A stretch of DNA of 64,000 nt from Prostheceraeus crozeri (lineage: Eukaryota; Platyhelminthes; Polycladida; Euryleptidae). The notes below the pieces were generated by a model. That model was not told where the DNA came from. It ran no database searches and saw nothing but the letters and a program-made list of their open reading frames with translations. The stretch lies in NCBI GenBank assembly GCA_907163375.1, contig CAJQUW010012927.1, forward strand, positions 1-64,000, written 5' to 3'. Made by a program: the position numbers and the translations under genes. Each line of letters opens with the position of its first letter. Position 1 is the first letter of the stretch. Shown here piece by piece: positions 10,656 through 23,424 of the stretch.

Positions 10656-12190
10656 AATACATGCACGGAGACAAATAAAGTAGAGCCAGATAATAGCAGC
10701 ACATGCATGATTTTTCAAGTTTGCAAGTCTGCCACTGTAAGCAAAAACAAGTGCAAGTTCCAGTCACGAGAGAGCCCTTTATTACCATACATCAACATTT
10801 ATATATAGAAATGATTGCACATCAGGTGCATGAGCTAAAACAAATTGATCAGAATGTCATGTTATAGAAAGTGCGTGATCGAATCAAGGTCACGAAGCAC
10901 AAACTGGTCGGACAGCGAGAACCGGTTACAATTGAATTTATACAGTAGGGTGATGGAAATGAAGAATGGAGAACGGAAAAGCAAACAGGTCAACACTAAC
11001 ACTACTCTTACCGCCGCTAGTGCACGTGTGACGACAAGAAACGCAGTTGAAGAAAACAACTGCATTTCGCAAGCAAATGATTTTAAGATTCACCGCAGAT
11101 TTCACAAATAGTTTAAGTTTTTATGTATTAATAGACCGCAATAGTAACAAATATTCAAGGTTCGATTTACGTTGAAAGCGAACATGCAGTTCTCAATTAC
11201 ATTGCGCTAATTATTCATATAGGTAGCCTACGTTATATGATTTTCGAGACAGCATCCCGGTTGGGAATCACTAGGCTATAAATGTCGCTGCTCTAGCGAA
11301 TAATGTGATTAGGAATATCAAAAGGTCGATCAAGAAACGAGACTTAGACTGTTTACACAACAATCTAAATTTAGACTATTTACCGTTGCATCATCGAGAC
11401 CGATTTTACTTTTCCGGATCGTCTCGAATGTGTAGCGTTAAGTTGAGCACGTGACTGATGACTTCAAAGCACGCGCCTTCAAAAAGTTCAACTCACATAA
11501 AACAGGCCATTATTGCTCTGCATGGCAAATGACATTATAAAATTATAGACGATCTAATTACAATTGTTGTTTCTTTATCAAACATTCATATTTTTTGGGT
11601 GGATATCTACTGAAAGCGTCTACAAAAAATCTGTGACTCTATTTTAGGACCTTTTGTGATCAATATTTAGGATCATTATTCATCAAATAAATTAAGGATT
11701 TTAAGGGTAAATCGAAATCGACTTATACACTCAATCAGTTCGATGTCTTTCAAGAAACGTGATTCAATGTTGGAACAAATGAAAACTTCCAGAGGAATAC
11801 AAGAGCATTGAAGTTCCGTCGTGACTCAGAAAGTAATTGACTATTAATGAAGTTCAGAGGCGGGTATGTGCTTGACACCCCACAACGGTGCCAAACATTG
11901 CGGCAATGTGACAGTGCAATGCTATATTGTCTATATGTTATCTAAGTCTGAAAATGCTGCAAGTGTTAGAACAATATACCAATAAATAGGTTTAATATAA
12001 TAATCCACAGTGACAAGAAAACTTTCTGGAAATTTTCTACACTGTCAAGAATTCATCTATTGACAGATACATTCCTTATGCGAGAATGGAACACAGATAC
12101 AATATCCATAGAGGTGGATATTGCATTTTTTGATGCTATAATATGCAGTCGATTGCGCTCTCCAACAGAGGCTTCTATTATTAAGGTTTG

Positions 12191-12953
12191 GGGTCGTGCA
12201 CATATTACGTGATACGTAAGGGGGAGGGGGGGGGGTTCAACCGATATATCACGCGGTATCACATGGTGGAAGAGGGTACACAGAAAATATCACGTGATAT
12301 ACTATAAGCTTATATTGTTCTTAATGCATTATCAATCAGAAGTTGTTATTTTGATGAACGTAAATGTTACTGATAACTTGAAGTGTTTCGAAGTAGAAAT
12401 CGATCGAATGTTTGGTAAAATAACGTCACATACCTAGCTGAGAGACGTCATATTCAAGAATCAAACGTTTTCTCCCGTTGAAACAATAGGCTTGCATGGC
12501 CTTCTGTTGATCAGCGACTGACTCCAGTGAAGTGTCCTTCTCCCTTCCTCCATAGACAAAAGATTATCGAATAGACGCGCGCCTATTTGGAGATAGATTC
12601 TTATTGGCTGATGGTATTTCAAACTCTATATCTAAATGTGTCGCTTTTCTTGCAATCGAAATCACAACAGTAAATTTACCATGTTAAGCAGGAGCAGCTT
12701 CTAGGAATATGTAGTTCACTCACCGATCTCTAGCTGTATATTTGATCGTAGATTCAAAAACAAGTAGAAATTACGGTATATATTCAACAAAATTCAAATA
12801 AATGTATAGAATAGATCATGGAATTTTTTTCGGGGGCAGACCAGAATGTCCCATGATATGAGAGGGGGGTTCACAGGATATATCACACCGTATCACAAGG
12901 GGGAGGGGATCAAAATTTCGCAAATTTGGTATCACGTAGTATGTGCACGACCC
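12191..12953. mobile_element. TIR-bearing MITE-like element (763 bp)
   Basis: 12191..12214 (gggtcgtgcacatattacgtgata) and the complement of 12930..12953 differ at one base, giving 24-bp terminal inverted repeats. Inside both ends are G-rich runs and repeated 'tatcac' words, including the palindrome tatcacgtgata. There is no coding capacity. I could not settle a target-site duplication, so the superfamily is open. Confidence 0.7.
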
Positions 12954-14584
12954 AAAGATGGCACGACCCTTTTCCGCGTGCACAGATTTTACAATAAACC
13001 AATGATGACATTCATTGCGTCGCAAAGATATAAATCAAAAATAAATGGTTGAGTCAACAATTCCGTTGAAATGCAAATTCTCTCAAATCGATTTTATAAC
13101 TTCAAAGAATATATGACACCAATACGAAATGAAGTGTGATTAAATGTGTTGTAGCCTTCGTAGTGATAGTCCAGGGTATCGACAAATTTTCGATTTTCAT
13201 TTCCCGGGTAACAGCAATATTTTGCATAGGTATTAAATTTGCTTTACAAATGACAGATAAATATCAAAAGTCAAGTACCTAATGGAGTGATTACCTCTCT
13301 CTATTTGCAATGCTGATAAACTCTTTCATCAATGTCCATGGCATTTTATCAAATTAGAGATCACCTGCTGCATATTTAACCGCATGACAACAATTTAAAA
13401 GAAATACATGCAAATCATGCTTACTCAAGTAAGATGCTTATTCCACGACAGATTCGATTCCATGTAATTTATGTTTCAAGTTAACATATCGGCAATTATT
13501 TAACACTTCAGTAAATTGAGTAGAATAGATTTCCGATTCTCCAATCAGGCCTCCATATATCATACGTACATCAACATCCAATTTCCATCATTGGTTGATT
13601 TAGATAAGAACAATTCAGTATTGCTGATATAGGTGATAAAACCGAAAGAAATGCTATCGAAAATAGATATTCGAATGGGCTATTCGAAAATATTCGAAAA
13701 ATTGAGATATTCGTAATCCAATAGGAGTCTTCATGCTAGTTTTGTGAGAGAAGATTGCAACATCCTGGAAAATAATTGTCGACAGCAAATTTAATGCCTA
13801 CGCTCAGTCATTATCGATAACTTAGTAGCGCAAATTTGATTAATTTAATTTAAAACATAAACTTCAATGTTCTTCAGTTACTTGCCTAACCTACTACGCC
13901 TATCTGATATGAAATTACTCAGGGTTCCCTCAATTTTGCCATGTTCATGACCATTTTCAAGGGTCCTTCCGGGTTTTCCAGGGCGATTGGAATTTCCTGC
14001 TTCTTCTCGGATTGTCTATACCCTGCAGCAGCCATTTCAGTCGTCTTCGGCGACACTCAGGGATACGTCAGCTCTATTCCACGCCGGAGTCCGCACCGGG
14101 AAATACATTTATTGAAGGAGTAAACAGATTTGGTAGTAAAATTCAGTGCTAAGTTCAAAATAAGGAACCTCTACTTTCATCCAGTGGTGAAATTAAAATG
14201 CATGAGAAACAAAAAACAAAAAATTTACGAAAGCATGACTGTCTTCGTCTTATTGAAGTGTTATACTGATGCATATTCAAGTAAGTGCACGTCTAAATTA
14301 CAAATAAATGAACAATTTGAAAACTCATTGGCTGCACCAACTTGAAATTAAGCATATTATTATGATTAAAAATCCGGGCATTAGCAGATTCTTTGTTGCT
14401 AAAATTTGAGAAATACGATACTAAGAGCTCAAATTCTAAAAGCCAGACTTTTGATGATATTTATGACTTTTAGACCGGTTCGACTTTGACTGGTATATAT
14501 ACATGTATGTATGATACCTTGATAATTTAGTCACAATCTCCACCAAGTCGCTAGCACAGAAAAACAACGCATGTAGCAGATTCA
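12954..14584. other. No gene recognised
   Basis: AT-rich intergenic DNA. Short ORFs of 60-71 residues at 13941..14345 show no recognisable domain. A somewhat GC-richer patch at 13930..14120 is unexplained. Confidence 0.45.
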
Positions 14585-15596
14585 ACTTTAATAGCGCGTG
14601 TGCCCCCCTCTAGCTCCAATACATTCAGTAATCCGAGATGGCATGGATTCACAAAGTTTCTGAATGAAGGATGTTTCAAGGAGAAGCCACTGCTCTGTCA
14701 GTCTTTCAGAGAGAATCTTCAGGGACACTGGTGGAAGTGAATAGCGGTCTCTCACTCGCCGCCCAAGCTCGTCCCAGACTTGTTCAATAGTTGACAAGTC
14801 AGGTGAGCGTGCAGGCCAGTCAAGGGTTTGAATATTCAATCTCCTAACAGCAGCAATGACAGCCGAGGAGCGATGTGGTCTTGCGTTGTCGTCTTGGAAG
14901 ACGAGATCCTCCACCCTGACCACTGGGGAAACAACAGGAAACACAATTTCATTGAGATACCTCTCTCCAGTCAACGTGCCTTTGATGATGACTGCTGTCG
15001 TTCGTCCGCCATGCCAAATGCCACCCCACAGCATAACACTTCCACCACCATATCTGTCTTGTTCTTTAATACAGCATGGGGCAAAGACCTGAAAGACGAT
15101 GCACTCTGACACGACTGTCATTGAAATCTAGAGTGAATCTCGATTCATCGGTCCACATGACTTTCTGCCAGTTATGGTCATTCCATGAGCGATGGGCATC
15201 ACACCAGCCAACTCGTCTTCTGCGGTGCTCAAAACTCAATGGAATTAGGACAGCTGGTCGTCGCGATTGAATTCCAGCTTCTCGCAATCTTCGGTAAGCC
15301 GTTTGAACGCTGCAGTCTATATTTGAGGCACTCTTCCAGTGTACAACTAGCTTTGGGACTGACACAAATCTATTCCTCTTTGCAGCTAAAACTAGACGTG
15401 CGTCTGTCCTTCCTGCAGACTTTCTTGGTCGACCACATCCCTTCTTCTTTTTAACATCTCCTTCTGCTTTCCATCGACATCACCACCTCCAAACAACGGC
15501 TCTCGATAGTTGCAGCTCTTCGGCAACACTCGCACAACTTCTACCACAACGAATCATTCCAATAGCCATACCTCTGGTAAACTGATCGTGTGCCAT
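14585..15596 (-). pseudogene. Tc1-like transposase, broken
   Basis: DDE transposase of the Tc1/mariner superfamily, about the usual ~340-codon length. It starts at ATG 15596 (MAHDQFTRGMAIGMIRCG) with an HTH region. The catalytic triad is visible as WTDESRF, FQDDNARPH and DLSTIEQVWDEL (D, D and E, a DD34E-type spacing). It also has the usual GGGSVMLWGGI block. It is interrupted by an in-frame stop in the HTH part (after VVWRW) and by a frameshift near 15100-15120, after the first catalytic block. Terminal repeats were not identified. A more decayed relative lies at 43680..44550. Confidence 0.9.
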
Positions 15597-16047
15597 TTTA
15601 TTCTACAATAGCTGGATTTCAGTTCACGTTTATGTTCAATTTGTAAAAGCAATTGTGACAGTTGTATCGATATCAAAATTTGAAACTTGACCACCATAGA
15701 TCTTTCTCCATTCTCTAAAGGTGCGTTTCAGGGCTGTGGAGCCGATGCGTTATCTCATCGGCTCCCGCTCCGGCTCCACGACACTGATGTGAAAGGCTCC
15801 GGCTCGGCTCCGGCTCCGACTTCAAATTCAGGTTCTATCTATGCTGGTTATCCTGGATCCGTTGAACGGGTTTTTGGATAACGGTGTGGCCTTTAGAGGC
15901 TTGCTAGAATCATCAAATTAGTTTTCATTAACAAGCAACGACTTAAGTTAATAACAAAAATGATAATAGCCTAATATAATGACAAATAACATACTTGTCA
16001 TATATTTTTGCATGAATTGACTATCTCTGAAAGATAAAATAAAGTTA

Positions 16048-16795
16048 TAGTCCGGGAGCTAGCGTGAAGTTGTGCAGGGAACGAGGTAGTACATAAAACT
16101 TTCACATAGCATAGTACACCTCTAACCTACTGCAAAACCTCGCGTCTGCCGGATCAGATCATTTGCTTTTCAGAAATAGAGAGGATAACACAATCCTATG
16201 TATTTCCAGTGGTAAAATTGTGACATTTAAGGTGTTGACTCCATTTTTTCGAGTTTTTGCTCATAAAAGTTACACAAATTGGTATTTTGTTGAACTGGTT
16301 ATTATAGAAATCATCTACAGATTATGATCTTTCAAATGAGTTATCATTCAGTGACAGAGGATGAAGTAAAGTGTACAAACAGACACTTTTCGTTGAAGTA
16401 TATCAACAATTTTCCTGAAATTTCTATATTAAAATTTGCAGTTACACCAACGAAAAGTGTCTGTTTGTGCACTTTACTTCATCCTCTGTCACTGAATGAT
16501 AACTCATTTGAAAGATCATGATCTGTAGATGATTTCTATAATAACCAGTTCAACAAAATACCAATTTGTGTAACTTTTATGAGCAAAAACTCGAAAAAAT
16601 GGAGTCAACACCTTAAATGTCACAATTTTACCACTGGAAATACATAGGATTGTGTTATCCTCTCTATTTCTGAAAAGCAAATGATCTGATCCGGCAGACG
16701 CGAAGTTTTGCAGTAGGTTAGAGGTGTACTATGCTATGTGAAAGTTTTATGTAGTACCTCGTTCCCGGCACAACTTCACGCTAGCTCCCGGACTA
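16048..16795. mobile_element. Foldback MITE with 348-bp near-perfect arms
   Basis: 16048..16395 and 16447..16795 are reverse complements with only about five differences, around a 51-base spacer. The ends read TAGTCCGGGAGCTAGCGTG. The flanks are TTA at 16045..16047 and 16796..16798, a possible 3-bp duplication (PIF/Harbinger-like); a TA duplication is an alternative reading. There is no coding content. It sits inside the hAT element. Confidence 0.85.
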
Positions 16796-17804
16796 TTATA
16801 GCCAGGATTGGTTAAATTAGATAAAGATCTCCCGCACTGGCTAAATATAAATTGGCCTAGCCTGCAACCAGTCTACTACGAGGCTACATTAAATAAGACC
16901 ACATGAGTAATGATGATATACCTAATTAGCCGTCACAGGGGCCGAATAGTAGTATAAGTTTTTTTACAAAGCTTGAATATGAAACTGGATAGCGTATGCC
17001 TCTAAATAGCTTATAGGGCCTGTATCTACTCGAACATGAAAGGGTATCGGCTATATAGCCAAATATACCTTATCAATAAAGATATCAATTGCTTTATTGA
17101 ATATTAAAGTGTATATAGGCTAGCTTAGGTTGTTATTGTTATTTGTTATTGCCTTTATTCAATAGTCTGTTAGTCCATGAATAATATGATCGGTGGGTAG
17201 CCCACGACTCATCATCTGTAGAAATTGTAATTTAGATAGCCTCATTGCAGTGTAGGCTAGAAATGTACAATTGAAAATTATACTTAAAAAAATTAAAAAT
17301 ATCTAATTTAGGACAAGTTTTGTAATTCTATGCAGCATACTTAATAAGTTAAAGCCTAACTTACATTATACTAATTTCGTATTTTTCATTATGGCGTAAA
17401 GTTGCACTAAATAATTCATCAATGATTCATGTATATTATTATATTCAATTTATGTATAACACATTGCCACTATTCCTCTGATGATGGTTAGGCTGATGAA
17501 ACTGAACTCGGAGTATCACACAGTATGTTGCAAGGTGCTATGCATAGTAAAAATTTGACTGCGAGCACCGAGCAGAAATCCCATCTACTTTGCTAGCTTT
17601 CGAATGCGAGTGCGGTTTAATGTCACAGACAATAGAAAAGGGAGGTCAAAAGGCGCCTTTATTGAGAGCGTCTCAGTCTTTTTTTATTGTTTACATATAA
17701 GTCAGCATGATATCAGCATAAGGTGTTGACAAACGGAAAAAATAATAATGAAAATTCTTGAAATCTGGGGGAATGACATTTGGTGAAATATTATTACACG
17801 ATAC

Positions 17805-18231
17805 GGCTCTTGTGCAGTCCTCCCCCCCATTTTTTCTGTGGTCAAAAGATGCAGCACCATTGGATGTCCGTTTCAGCATCACCGGTTTGAGTGAAGCATT
17901 CCGTGCTGTTGTAAAAATCTACGTGGGTAATTGCGATGTCATGCTGGTCGCAAACTTCGTCAGCAAGTCAACATTGTAATTTGCCTTCGGGTTTTTCGCA
18001 TTGAAATATACCCTTTGAATTTTGAAGTCAAAGGAAATTCATTGTGAATGAGATACCTTTAATTAAAATAATAGGGCGCTACTAGAAGTGGCTGGGGATC
18101 GCTTATTGCTATAGCCATGTGAGGACTTGTAGTCAGGTCATTCGTGTGAGTGTGATCCCTCCAATCAAAATTGATCAAATTGAATAACCGATTGTTTTGA
18201 AAAATGTAGGTGGGGGGACTGCACAAGAGCC
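17805..18231. mobile_element. Small TIR element inside the hAT
   Basis: ggctcttgtgcagtcc plus a C-run at 17805..17827 is mirrored by the G-run and ggactgcacaagagcc ending at 18231. The trinucleotide tac lies on both sides (17802..17804 and 18232..18234), a possible 3-bp duplication. It is 427 bp and non-coding. Confidence 0.6.
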
Positions 18232-18870
18232 TACAATACAATCTAAGGAAATTGGCATTGTCACAGATACCAGTAGCTTCTGCCAGTAGCCATACCGATA
18301 GATGATAGCCTACATAGTAACCGTATTAGATTTAAGACATTGCGCAAGAAATGTAGCTATATTATCTTTGCTGACTGAACTGGAAATGTGTACATAAATG
18401 ACTGGCGACTTGTCTCTAGGAATCTACAATCATCTAGTTAGCATGCATATAACAAGTCTTCAAATTAATGGATTTTGGAGAATACGTTGTCAATATGGAA
18501 ATTAGTCTTACGAAACATATGCAATAAAAAAATATTACACATGTGTGTAAATATATAATAAATATAATACAAAAGAAGGCGGCAACTGCAAAGAAAGATA
18601 TCGTGGAGGACAGATCATTGGTATACTTAAAAGACATATCTTTATTTTTCAAATGATTTAATTTTTTTATGATGCCAATTAATAACATTCAAAATTCTAG
18701 ATTTATATCAAAACTCAAACTATCGGAGCCGGAGTCGGAGCCGGAGCCTTTGTGATAAATCGGCTCCGGCTCCGACCAAAACCATCGGCTCCTTAAGGCT
18801 CCGGCTCCACAGCCCTGGTGCGTTTACACATGAAACTTTATTGCTGACGCTTTATTGCTGCCACCTAAAC

Positions 18871-19041
18871 TGCACGTGTAAACGCTTCTGACACTCTGGT
18901 CTGACACTAGATTGCTGAAATTTTTAAAAGTTGCTGCAACCGAGTGTCAGTGAAAATATTGCACGTGTAAACGCTTCTGACACTCTGGTCTGACACTAGA
19001 TTGCTGACATTTTTATAAGTTGCTGCAACCGATTGTCAGTC
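18871..19041 (+). repeat. Two subterminal direct repeats of the Harbinger element
   Basis: A ~80-bp unit beginning gcacgtgtaaacgcttctga and containing 'cactctggtctgacactagattgctga' occurs twice in a row (from 18871 and from 18961), with a third partial start near 19048. Shorter related words recur near the right end (20870..21055). Subterminal repeats like these are often transposase binding sites. Confidence 0.7.
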
Positions 19042-19641
19042 AAAATATTGCACGTGTAAACGGCTCCTGACACTTTCTGAAAAGTGGCTGCCACAAGTGT
19101 CACTGCAGTTGAACGAGAAGCAACTTTTAGCTGACACTTTTACCGACACTCACACGTGACACGACCGTGATCGGAACACAGAAACCTGACTTCTTCGAGG
19201 CTGGATTTGTTCTTGCTTTTTTCATTATCACCTGTCATTAAATTACTAATGATGTGTTAATATGCATAGTTCATACATACATATTTTCTGCCTTTGCTAC
19301 TGCGCACTATTGTGCATACAGTTAACATCAATTTCAGCTTCATTTTGCTAGGACAGAATTGATTTTCCTGACTGTCATTATACAAGAAACTCCACCTGCT
19401 TGTGGGAGTATTAAGCATTGTTTGACTGAAAGTCCTCACCACAGACATGCGTGGGAATTTAATCGTCGACTTTGCAGTCGTGTATCGGTGCTAGGCCGCT
19501 TGACAACCGGTCAATAGATAAAAGCATCAGCAGGTGGGACTCATCTTTCTCGAGTAAAATGAATCACTGATTGATTGGTTGTTATGTTGACATCGACATC
19601 GGCAGATTTATACTACATTCAGCAAAACATCTTGTGAAACG

Positions 19642-20002
19642 ATGATTGCTGGTTCAACGATGAATGAGAATGAAATGACACAAACAAGATGTGAGTGGAC
19701 AAGAGCATTAACCGATGAACTGATCGGTGAATACGAACTGCATCCGTGTTTGTGGAACGTCCACAATCATGAATATCGCGACAGAATAAGGAAGGTCGAA
19801 GCATGGAAGAAGATTGAAATTTAAAAAGGAAGTCAAAGAGGTTCAGCGAAAAATGCACAACCTCAGGACTCAGTTCCACAAAGAACTCAAAAAGCAAAGA
19901 AAACTACAGTCTGGGAGTGGTGCCGGCGACAAATTCGTCACGAAATGGCCGTTTTACGAGGTTATATTGCACATTATTATGGACAGTCAGTTGGAGAATT
20001 GA
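19642..20002 (+). pseudogene. MADF-domain (Myb/SANT-like) protein of Harbinger, broken
   Basis: PIF/Harbinger elements carry a second gene for a Myb/SANT or MADF DNA-binding protein that helps the transposase reach the ends and the nucleus. The pattern is visible: LIGEYELHPCLWNVHNHEYRDR followed by a segment with LRTQFHKELKK and SGSGAGDKFVTKWPFYE. The two halves lie in different frames, so there is at least one frameshift near 19815-19825. The protein also ends early compared with full-length members. The intact start is ATG 19642. Confidence 0.75.
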
Positions 20003-20464
20003 TGATAATGTTGCTTTATATAATATAGATTTTATAGCCGTCATTGTATCCATCTAACAGTAAAGCCTTATTGTCAATCCTACCTTTCTTTTCTTCCAAA
20101 AACGATCTATTGTTTTGAAGCACACAATTGCCAAAATTATTCAGCAATAATGCTCCAGTAGAAAATTTACAATTAGATTGTTACATCAACTCAATACAGG
20201 CTATTTTCTTATTTCAGTTCTGTTTCTATGTCATTTTATCGATGCACATAGGGCATAGCAACTAAAGAAACATAAATGAATAATGATAGGTTCAAAGAAT
20301 CATAATTGGGTTCTCCATATTTTCAAAATACTGTATATAGATGATACTGAGAGACAATTGTTAAAGAAAATCAATAGAAAACAAATTAGATAGCACAGAT
20401 GTATTCTTTGTGCGAGTAATGAAGTATGAAATGAATAGCTTTCTTGTCAAAGTTAAAATTCATG

Positions 20465-20755
20465 TCAGATAAATTTATACTGCCACGAAACTTCACCATC
20501 GGGTGTCATGAAGAAACCTCGAAATTCCTCTCGTGTTGTTTTTGTAGAATCCGCAATATTGTTGCTACAGCTTCTTTCAATTGGCAGCATGTTTGCTTCA
20601 AGCATTCCCATCATGCGCCAAGAACCGTCTTTAATTGAACCATTTTCAAAGTTCTTTGTGTCAAATGAATCTTTCGGAGCATACCTCTTCTCCGATTCGA
20701 TTCTTTCTTCGTCATAACATACTTGTGCAGTACACAAGAAGCCAGTACAGTACAA
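20465..20755 (-). pseudogene. C-terminal fragment of Harbinger transposase
   Basis: A 96-residue minus-strand frame ending in TTREEFRGFFMTPDGEVSWQ. It fits the R-x-x-F-x-x-[YF]F-x(4-6)-G-x-V-x-WQ tail common to HARBI1-like transposases. The catalytic DDE part was not found. Its position inside the Harbinger ends supports the call, but a tail motif alone is modest evidence. Confidence 0.5.
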
Positions 20756-21334
20756 TCATATTCAACCATATTCGCCGTTCACGCTTTGTTTTCTTCGTCA
20801 AGATGTATGCAGTAACTGCTGTAGCTGTTCGCTTTCTCGATGACATCGTGAAGAATAAGTGTCGACTAAAAGTGTCAAGTGTAAACGCTCCTGCAATCTC
20901 CAGCAATTTTCTGACTCATCATAGATCGATAAAGTGTCAGTAGCAATTTTTCCTCGAGTGTCAGCAACTTTTTAGTGTCAAGTGTAAACGGCCTCTGCCA
21001 TCTGATTGCAGGTGGCAGCAATAAAGTGTCAGCAATAAAGTGTCACGTGTAAACGCGCCTTAATGTGTTGAATGGTAATACATAGAAAGTGAGATATTGC
21101 ATCATACCTGAGAAAAAAATGAAACAAACTTCAATTCAAGCTAATGATAGTTTGTTTCATTAATTATGTCAATGAGTATATTTCAATAACGAACAAAGCA
21201 GACAACTGAACCATCTTTTCATTAGCACCCGGTACATCAATTAAAATTGTAAAGGAAAATGAGTGAATGATAATTACATTATGGTCTTGCAAAAGTTCGA
21301 TGAGTTGTCAATTTCTCAAACTGTGTGGTACAAC

Positions 21335-21720
21335 CAGGGGTGTAGTCGTAAATTCTTAGGAAGCATAACGCTAAGAGCTAAAAATTCAGCTGAATTTTGG
21401 GAAGTATAACGCTAAATTTTACATGTATCAGCTGAAAAACGCATATTCGTGTCACTTTTGTCCATAACGGACTGTTCGAGAGCTACATTATCGCCCTTTC
21501 AGAATTTTCAACCGCTCTCATCCCCTTTCGGCGATTTTTTTTATCATTGAAGGACTTCCACATGAATCCAAGCAATAATGAAAGCATTTTATTCTTCATT
21601 TCATTCTTCTTTTTTATATATGCGTTAATTTGATGACCTTTGGAAGTATAACGCTGATTCGACCAGAATCTTAGGAAGTATAACGGCGGTATACCGCGTT
21701 ACCCCTCCACCACACCCCTG
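21335..21720. mobile_element. hAT MITE (386 bp) with perfect 8-bp TSD
   Basis: The ends CAGGGGTGTAGT and (inverted) CAGGGGTGTGGT are flanked by ggtacaac at both 21327..21334 and 21721..21728. Inside, 'ggaagtataacgct' occurs several times. There is no coding content. TIR and TSD together make a firm hAT call. Confidence 0.9.
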
Positions 21721-22345
21721 GGTACAACATCTCGAAAGAATGACTATGTTAATGACAAATAACTTAGTTGACACTCAGATGTTTTGAGATTATTTCGTTT
21801 GCGCCATTCCGTCTTCCTATAAATTCTACCACCTTGTCCTCTATTGTCTGACCTCCCATTCATTTCTTAAATTGATCCGTTAACCAATTTGGCAAAAAAC
21901 AATTTTAAATAGGCCTAAAAGTTTCTTCCCTTCAGTGTGGTTTCCCCTCTGATCTACTTCAGCTTTGTCGATGAACATGTTGCAAGGATAATTTTCATCT
22001 ATATAATGAAGGCTTACAATTACTCTTTCACTCAAATAATAACTACAAGTCAAATAATTACAATAACTCAAACTTTTTAGTTCTAAGAGCTGTTTTTTTT
22101 GATTCCATACATATCGGAAAAGTTTGAAATGAACAATATCCGGCAATTAAGCCCAGAAATCAACAAGCAATTTGCATAAGGGAGGTTGGTTATCAAAGTT
22201 ATCAAAGAATTTGGTAAAATGAATCGGCTATCATCGAGTATTCAAGCTGAGGATTTTAATCGGTTCTTCTCCTCGGTTTTTCAGACATCTTATCAAGGAG
22301 ACTTCGTAATGAAGTCAACATCAAATTTTGATAATGTGTTATTTT

Positions 22346-22898
22346 CAGGCTTGGCGTTGGGATGAATGTCCTGCCCAACCCAATGAGAATTTCCATTGGG
22401 ATCCCAATAGATCCCAATCCCAACAGAAATCCCAATAGCCAGCTTTAGAGCTAAAAACGTTCGCATGACCCCAAGCTATATCGGGAATTACCGCCTAGGC
22501 CTACCATATGTGATACCTTTTTGAATTGACGATGGCCACGGACGTAGGCCTAGGACTATAGGACTATAGGCACAAAAAGCCTCCGAATTAAGCCACTATT
22601 TTTAGGAACTAAGGAAGTTAAAGCCATTGAGTAGGGTTAAAGCTGACTGTGTCAATTTGTGTGAATCACACTGAGAGCTCTCAATGCTCGAATTCGAAAG
22701 AGGCAAGTTCAGACTGAACACACAGCAAAATGAACTGCTCAGTTCAACCTGAACACATTTGCAACGCACTGATTAATGTCAACGATTACATGCATATTTT
22801 GTCGGGAGAGGGCTTATTGGGATCTATTGGAATTGGGGTGGATTCTTGGTAGCCCAATCCCAATAGCTATTAGGATCCCAATCCCAACGGCAAGGCTG
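22346..22898. mobile_element. hAT MITE inside the LINE
   Basis: The left end CAGGCTTGGCGTTGGGAT matches the inverted right end CAGCCTTGCCGTTGGGAT. Many 'cccaatcccaat' words lie near both ends. The flanks gttatttt (22338..22345) and attgtttt (22899..22906) agree at 6 of 8 bases, a decayed hAT-sized duplication. Removing it restores continuity between two LINE protein blocks. Confidence 0.75.
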
Positions 22899-23424
22899 AT
22901 TGTTTTTCTTATGCTGACATTTACTCGTGTCTGAATAGATTGAAGCGAAAGAGTAGCGCACCTGATGACATTCCCTATTGGATCCTACGCGATTTCTCTC
23001 ATATTTTCACTCCTGCCACTACGGATATTTTCAACAACTGTATTATCACCAAATATGTCCCTTCATGTTTCAAGATTGCCAAAGTTTTGTCTGTCCCGAA
23101 GTGCAGGAATCCGAAGGCTCCATCAGACTTCAGATCGAAATCTTCGTTGCCACTGCTGGGCAAGGCATTATAGAAATTGGTAAGCCAGAACTCTGGTTCT
23201 TCCTCATATCAAACATTGTCTCGATCAGACTCAACATGCATATTTCCCCAAAACTGGTTCTGCTACAACAGCTGCCCTGACAATGTTGACAAACAAGGTT
23301 GTTGGTCTCCTGGATCCGAAATCAGGTGCCAAAGGACTTCTCGAAGACTTTCGATAAAGCGGATCATAGTATTATTTTAGCTGCTATGCGGAAATTTGAA
23401 CTGCCGCCATATTTGTGTTGCACT

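Larger units (their letters stand above)
8671..12190. other. No gene recognised
   Basis: Intergenic DNA with fragments of dispersed repeat R1 near 8930 and 10560 and a small perfect palindrome at 9368..9400. The longest ORFs (about 90 residues) resemble nothing I know and have no supporting features. Confidence 0.5.
15729..18817. mobile_element. Non-autonomous hAT element inserted in the Harbinger left end
   Basis: The left end CAGGGCTGTGGAGCCG and right end GGCTCCACAGCCCTG are inverted repeats rich in 'ggctccggctcc'. They are flanked by a perfect 8-bp duplication, gtgcgttt, at 15721..15728 and 18818..18825. The duplicated bases are part of the Harbinger terminal repeat, which proves the order of insertion. 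The interior has no transposase but holds two further elements (16048..16795 and 17805..18231). Confidence 0.9.
15719..21060. mobile_element. PIF/Harbinger element, split by a hAT insertion
   Basis: The ends read AGGTGCGTTTACACATGAAACTTTATTGCTG (the left end reassembled across the hAT insertion) and, inverted on the right, AGGCGCGTTTACACGTGACACTTTATTGCTG. They are flanked by TAA at 15716..15718 and 21061..21063, the 3-bp TWA-type duplication of Harbinger. Without the hAT the element is about 2.25 kb. It carries a MADF-domain gene on the plus strand and a fragment of a transposase C-terminus on the minus strand, the usual two-gene content. Both genes are damaged. Confidence 0.8.

Noticed and set aside
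14828-15454. Plus-strand ORFs of 64-93 residues
   Set aside because: Antisense of the Tc1 transposase on the minus strand.
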